In this document: positions 58,505 to 64,000 of the stretch, one piece after another
Layout of the letters: each line of letters begins with the position of its first letter
Numbering within the stretch: position 1 is the first letter of the stretch
Assembly: GCF_013373865.1 (NCBI RefSeq)
Contig: NC_050467.1
Span: 4,588,001-4,652,000, forward strand
Direction of reading: 5' to 3'
From: Monomorium pharaonis
Taxonomy: Eukaryota > Arthropoda > Insecta > Hymenoptera > Formicidae
DNA: 64,000 bases
Program-made: the position numbers and the translations under genes
The notes under the pieces: model-generated
What the model was told of the DNA's origin: nothing
Seen by the model: only the letters and a program-made list of their open reading frames with translations
Databases searched by the model: none

Positions 58505-61500
58505 GCCGGGGTCCCCAACGGATTCTTCCGCGAGCAGAGAACTTTGCGGGATTTCTCGTTCGCCAACGGGAAGCAACGCCCTGCTTCCATATTCCGAACG
58601 CACCGTCGCGTCGCTCCGCGCGCACGGCGGTGGAATAAGAAGAAGAGATCTCGAAAGAGAGCGCGGAAACGTCGCGGAACACGCGGGCGAACCCTCGTCG
58701 CTTTTCAAATTGGCCTGAGGTGTAATTACACCGTGTTACGCGATACCGACATAAATTAGCGTTTCGCCGCGTTTAATTAATATTGGAGCGGCATCTCTCC
58801 CTCTCTCTTTCTCCCTTCCCCCCCCCACCTGTCCCCGGTTTAATCTGTAAAATGTCGTTGTGCCTACGGTGGGAAACGTCGCGCTCCAAACGATTATTCA
58901 TTGCGTCTTCCAAGAACCGCTCGGGGATCCTTGACATTTCGCAAGCCCCGCGCGTTCTGCGCGCGGGATTTGCGAACGGTTCTCGCACCGCGCACGGCAT
59001 AATTTCCCAGCTGCATACGATCTACAGCCGCTCGGCGACGTTTATCAGTCATTTTTGCCCCAGCGTCAAAGCGACCGTGGCCCAATGCCCCCGTTAAATG
59101 CGCCTCTCGAGCACCGCTTCTTCTCCAAGCCGCAGCAGCAGCTGCTGCAGCGCGAGCGCGCGCGCGCGCGGTGAAGGCGATGCACGCTCGGATAAGAGCG
59201 CGCGGCGAGGGAACGCGCGGTTTCCTCAAAATAGCACACACGTCCGGCCCTCTCCTCTCCCTCCCCCTTCCAGGCTATTCTCTCTCCTTTAATGCCCGTT
59301 TTACGTACCGCCGAAAGCGCGCGCGTTTTGTAACGCGTGACTCGTTATAATCGAAATTAATACTTACGGCTAATACCGCCGTGGCCGCGCGCACCTCGTA
59401 ATTTCGATCATTTAAAGCGCGGCGTGCGTGCGCGCGTGCATACGCGCGTAATGAACGCCGACGGTAAATATCGGTGATGGTGGGTGTACACGGGACATTA
59501 TTCCCTCTCCTTCGCGTAACGTAACCCCCGCGCAACGAAACGCAGTAGTTCATTGAATCACAATTGCCGCGCGCGCGATTTGCATAATCGACGAGCCCGC
59601 TCGCGCGCGGTTACGCGATCCTATTTCCCTCCTCCCCCTTCCGCGCCGCCCGTCCCGGCGAGTGATTCTTTAACGACCGTTTATTAGCCGCGCATTAAAA
59701 AAGTATCGGATCGATCGTCATTAAATCGATGGCGCAATCGGGCCGGTCGCTCGACCGACAAACCGCGCGACGCCCGCGTCGACGGACGACGGGGACCGTC
59801 GGGCTTAATGGCCGGGCAATTAACCGCGACAGCCGATACGCGCGGCAAATGAATAAATTTGTACTATTAGTTTCGCCCGGGCGGGTCCCTTTAATCATCG
59901 CTAGGTCCCCCGGATCCCCGAAAAAAAGGCTGCCGATATCCCCGAACGTGGCCGGCCGCGCGTCCCCGCGTGGCCCCCAGTGACAAATACACGAGTCGCG
60001 GCGTGTGTGCACGCGTCTGTAATAATTAACTCCGGTCGCCCCGAGGTCTTCTCGGAAGGCCCCGGCCTATCGAGATATATTCCGTGGAATCGGCCGTGGT
60101 GTATAGATACCGCTTTTTTTTCCCGCCGGTCGGAGCAAAAAATTCAACGTATTTCTGGCTCCGTTGCGTCGGTCGGCTGGAGTCCTCGCTTGGGAACCCG
60201 GGTGCTCTCCGCCCCCGCTTGACAGGGGAACTCCCCGCGCGCATAAACGTCGGTCCTTATCGTAAACGTCGACCGCGTCCGCTCGATTCTCCCGACGATA
60301 GCCGCGAGCGTTGGTCCCGATGAGGCTCCCTCACGAAATTTTCTATATCTTTCTACCTCCGCCGACGACGACATCGCTCGTCTGCCCGCTTCGTCTCGCG
60401 GAGCGAGGAACAAACAGCCCGTCGTCGTGTTTCTGGACCCTGACGATAGCGAGATGTACCTACAACCTGAATCGATGTTCGGGCAGCAGCCCGAGAAAAC
60501 ATCTTCCGTTTATCGACTTCGAATTTTGAAGCGTCGTAAATAGATAGTGATTCATGGTTTAATCAAGATTTTATTTGTCTTATTTTCGCTCGTTATCGCG
60601 AACGGCAGTTAATTTTTAGTGGTCTAATCTCTCTTTAGAACTTGATTAGATACGGACGGGGTATATAACTAAAATAGATTTTTTGGTTAAGTTGAATAAC
60701 ACAACTTCGTGATATTAATATCGTTTTGGGGGAAAGAATTAAAGATATTATTACTTGAGTCCTCTCGATACAATAATTTTTTTGTTGAAGGGCATTTACA
60801 CTCGGCGCCTCTTTTATTTTTTTAAAATTTTGTCAAATCAAAGCCAGAAACATTAACAAATTCCCAATCTCAAATTTTAACAAAATATTACATTTTTATT
60901 TTATTATTATTACAGCCATTTAAAAAGTGCTATACATATGCATGATTGAAATTTTATTTCTTGGTTTAAAAATCTTGTTATTCTTCGTCCGATATGTTTT
61001 TCTGTCCACTTATAAGAATTATTTTTAAATATATCATTCTCGACTACACAACATTTCTTTATGTGAGAGAGCAATTTATGTCTGTTCAAATAAAAAGAAA
61101 ATGATTTTATATTCTTAACTTATATATGAAATCACGATTGTAGGTTTGAGATTAAGATTTTTTCGGTGTTTCGACATCAATAACGTGAGAATGACATAAA
61201 CCTGTTCGAGAGTGTAACGACCGATTGCTAAAAATAAAAGTAAAAAGCGAAATTTTTCGGTAAGAATAAGCCACTTCTCTCTTTCTCCCCGAGGACGGCG
61301 ACCAACCGGCGCGGCGGTCGAGATAATCTGGGCGTTCGTCCGCGTCCGGTGTAATCTCGCGAGATCGACGTTCCCGATGCCCCGCTATAAACCTCGCGAT
61401 GTAACCGGTACCTCGCGAGCGTGGGAAGACCTCTCCTAAATATCGCGCAAGTCCCTTACGCAACGGAACGGCGCGCGGCGCGGAGATTAACTTTGTATCC

Positions 61501-64000
61501 TGTTTTCTCGGCCGTGTCTAGGAAACGAGGGGCGGGCATATCGAATCGAGTGCGTGCGAAACGTTTATCTCGATTGCTGCCAAGTGCAGGATCGTGTACC
61601 ACGGCGGAGCGTGTAGGTGGCGGATCCGAGGCGAGCTGGGAGCAACGAGACGAGAGGCCAGGTATCCCTCCCTCCCTCCCACCCGTCCTATGCGCGCGCG
61701 GCTTGCGTGTCCCGTCTGGCGCATCCACCCCGGGATTCGTCGCGCCGCCGCCGCCGCCGGTCATCGCACGTGCGAGGTGCGATGGCCGATTTAGGCATGC
61801 CGGTGTCCTTGAGAAAGATAGATGAATCGAGAAGGTTCCTGCGCACAGAAATCAATTCTGCAAAGGAAGGGTACGAGTTTTTCTGGGCTCTCTTCGCCCT
61901 CGGGAAAGAAGAAAAACAAAAAAGAAATTGTCGGTTTCACGGTCGCGGGCAGGTTGCCCTGCCGAGACCACGTCTTGTCATTGGGAGCGGGGAAGAGGAG
62001 CTTGTGTGTGTGTACTTGACGCCGACGATCACTTGGCGATCACTCGACGGGCGTTTGCTCGCCCTCGAGGGGCTTGCCCGCGGCCGTTTATGCGAACGAA
62101 CGTAGCGTATAGCGCAGAGCGTATACAGCGTGTGGCCGCGCGACGACGTCGGGAATCGCGCTCGCGAACGCGGAAGTTCTCAGGTAGACGCGCGTTCGCA
62201 AATATTCCGGGAAGCTCGTAAATTTCCCGTTCGTAGTTCCCCTTTGGGGGGACCGTAGCCTTTTTTCTCCCGTATCGTAAATTCAACGATTTTCGGTCGA
62301 AAACGACGCCCGGGGGCCCCACCTTCGCCCGGCGATTGTGTCGCTCGCCCTCGTTCGCGACGACGACGACGACGCCCGCCGAGGCGAGGAGCCTTCGCCG
62401 GGGCTTTCGCCGAATGTCGAAACACCGCCGTGAAATCGTCGCAATCGTCGTTCGCCGCTGCTGCGTTAAACTTTTTGCCGGTGCAAACTTTCAGGTCGAT
62501 ATCATTATCGGCGATAGGCGCATTCGCGTTCACAACTGGGTGAGCGTGCAATTCACCGCTCCTGAGAGTATCTTTTTTTCTCTCTCTCCCTCTCTCGTGT
62601 AATTTCATTTTATTTCCTATCGAAACCTTCACGTTGCCATTAGTCATCGGAGCGGTGCGTGGTGTGCGCCAATATTATCTGTATTTTTACAAACGTATAT
62701 CATTATACTAATATCCCTGTGAATATGCGTTAACGTTTGCAACATACATTTTGCGCTACGCCAAATAAAATTAGAGCCGCAAGAATTTTTACAAACGGCA
62801 ACGTACATTAAAGGAAGCACAATTACACCTCTATGGCACCTCTACCATATTTGTTTATATTAAGTTTCTTAAAATTAAATTAATATTCAAACAAGAAAAA
62901 AAATTATGTTTTCTAATTAAAAAATTCCTCTTTTAATTAAAAATTCTTCCTGGCACTTATGCCTCCTTGCTCTTTCTTTCTGTTTCACGAGGAAAAAAAA
63001 AAAAAGAACTAGATTTTATATGCGTGACTTCTATTCTTCCTCGCTCTACCGGCAACTACCTGATCGGGTTTTATATTTATTCCTCGCTCCTTATATCTCA
63101 TTTTTATATTTCTTCGCCGTCCCGCGGGCGACACCGAGCCGTGAAGGAGCTGCCTTCGAGAGGAGCTAGAACCCGATTATGCTGTCGCGGCAAAAACTCA
63201 CCGTCGCCGTGCGGATACCGTTCGGATACTCCTGCGACGACGACGACGACGGGGCCCGCTGCTCCTCTCCATCTCTGTGTGTAATACAATTATCGAGATG
63301 GAAGAGAAGACCTGTCATTAAAGACAGCTGAAATCGCGCAAGTCTGTCGCGCCGTACGCCCGTCTGGGATCTCCCGCGAAATGCTGCGACGATTAACGCC
63401 GCCGTCTACGTGATTTACGTAATTACACGGGGCGAGGAACGATAAAGTTCCGATGACAGGGTCGAGCAGGGCTAACAGGACCCCCGGACGAGCCTAGATC
63501 ATCATTCTAAGCGCGAGAATTTCGTAGAATAACTAATGACACAGAGGTATTTTAATCAAGAACATCTATGGAAATATTATAATTAATTTGACTTCTCAGT
63601 CTGTAACATGCAATATATATAGATATTAGAAAATTAAATTTTTTTGACACCGAAATTGAATCAAACCGAATCGATCATTTTATCGAATCCAATCGTTGAA
63701 ATAAAATGTAGTTTTACAAGATTGTTAATATATATATATATGATTATGAGTGTTGGAATAGTTCGCATATTAATTACGTAAAGAATTTGCATGAAAAAAA
63801 GAGAAGAAAAAGAAACATACGTTGTATATAAATGTAAATTAATACTAGAAGCTTGTTACTTACAAAACTTTTAAGTAAGTCAAGTTCTGAATGAGAACAA
63901 TAGTTTCGTTTGCAGCGTACTTTCAACAGCACGAAAAGGGATCGTAATAGCGGTGAAACACCGTCGTTAGATTGTACGATAAACGACGGGAATGTACGTG
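58301..64000. other. Non-coding CpG-rich then AT-rich DNA; likely intron continuation
   Basis: 58300-60500 is CpG-rich with (CT)n near 58472-58502 and a (GC)n tract near 59155-59170. 60540-61150 is AT-rich; 61230-62640 is CpG-rich with (CCG)n near 61744-61759 and (GAC)n near 62357-62374; 62640-63060 is AT-rich; (GAC)n recurs at 63233-63250. No kinase exon, other domain, tRNA or rRNA is recognised. Confidence 0.5.

Noticed and set aside
1..64000. rRNA, tRNA or known microRNA genes
   Set aside because: I looked for conserved tRNA boxes and for the mature sequences of familiar insect microRNAs by eye and recognised none; a covariance-model scan would be decisive.

Overview
This window looks like nuclear DNA of an insect, most likely a hymenopteran and probably an ant. 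The inference rests on three things: one intron-interrupted eukaryotic kinase exon, very many (CT)n/(GA)n, (CA)n, (CGT)n and CpG-alternating tracts, and a sharp mosaic of CpG-rich and AT-rich blocks carrying small TA-flanked transposons. There is no bacterial, viral or organellar gene organisation. Almost all long open frames are by-products of simple repeats or GC-rich composition.

The only host coding sequence I can defend is at 51922-52095 (+). It is the start-codon exon of a serine/threonine kinase of the AMPK-related (CAMKL) group, with a glycine-rich loop and a consensus splice donor at 52096. The next kinase exon is not recognisable in the remaining 12 kb, so the rest of the window is best read as a long first intron, and the DNA to the left as upstream or intergenic sequence. 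Two weaker exon candidates (34564-34643 and 58206-58300) are flagged but unproven.

The rest is repeat and regulatory-type DNA. 1-4.3 kb: CpG-rich and CT/GA-rich sequence with a diverged tandem repeat at 1606-2040. 4.3-4.6 kb: a broken mariner transposase relic (-). 5.6-6.1 kb: a TA-flanked foldback MITE and a member of a second MITE family. 6.3-7.4 kb: two diverged copies of a ~200 bp segment. 12.7-13.1 kb: an inverted-repeat element. 15.6-16.2 kb: one MITE nested inside another, with a sister copy of the inner one at 45.2-45.7 kb. 17.3-17.7 kb: clustered CRE-like sites. 27.36-28.32 kb: the 3' end of a non-LTR retrotransposon against a ~500 bp G-rich minisatellite. 28.9 kb: a strong GC-rich hairpin. 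37.0-37.7 kb: a purine-to-pyrimidine strand switch. 44.0-44.4 kb: a ~180 bp near-perfect hairpin. 48.5-48.9 kb: another TA-flanked MITE with long inverted ends.

The main theme is a set of non-autonomous elements, mostly unrelated inside, that share TA flanks and several of which share ends of the form CACTGA/CACTCA/CACAGA followed by an A-run. This suggests mobilisation by one or a few Tc1/mariner-type transposases. I see no self-contained novel gene system. The most unusual structures are the hairpins, the G-quadruplex-capable minisatellite and the duplicated 200 bp segment.
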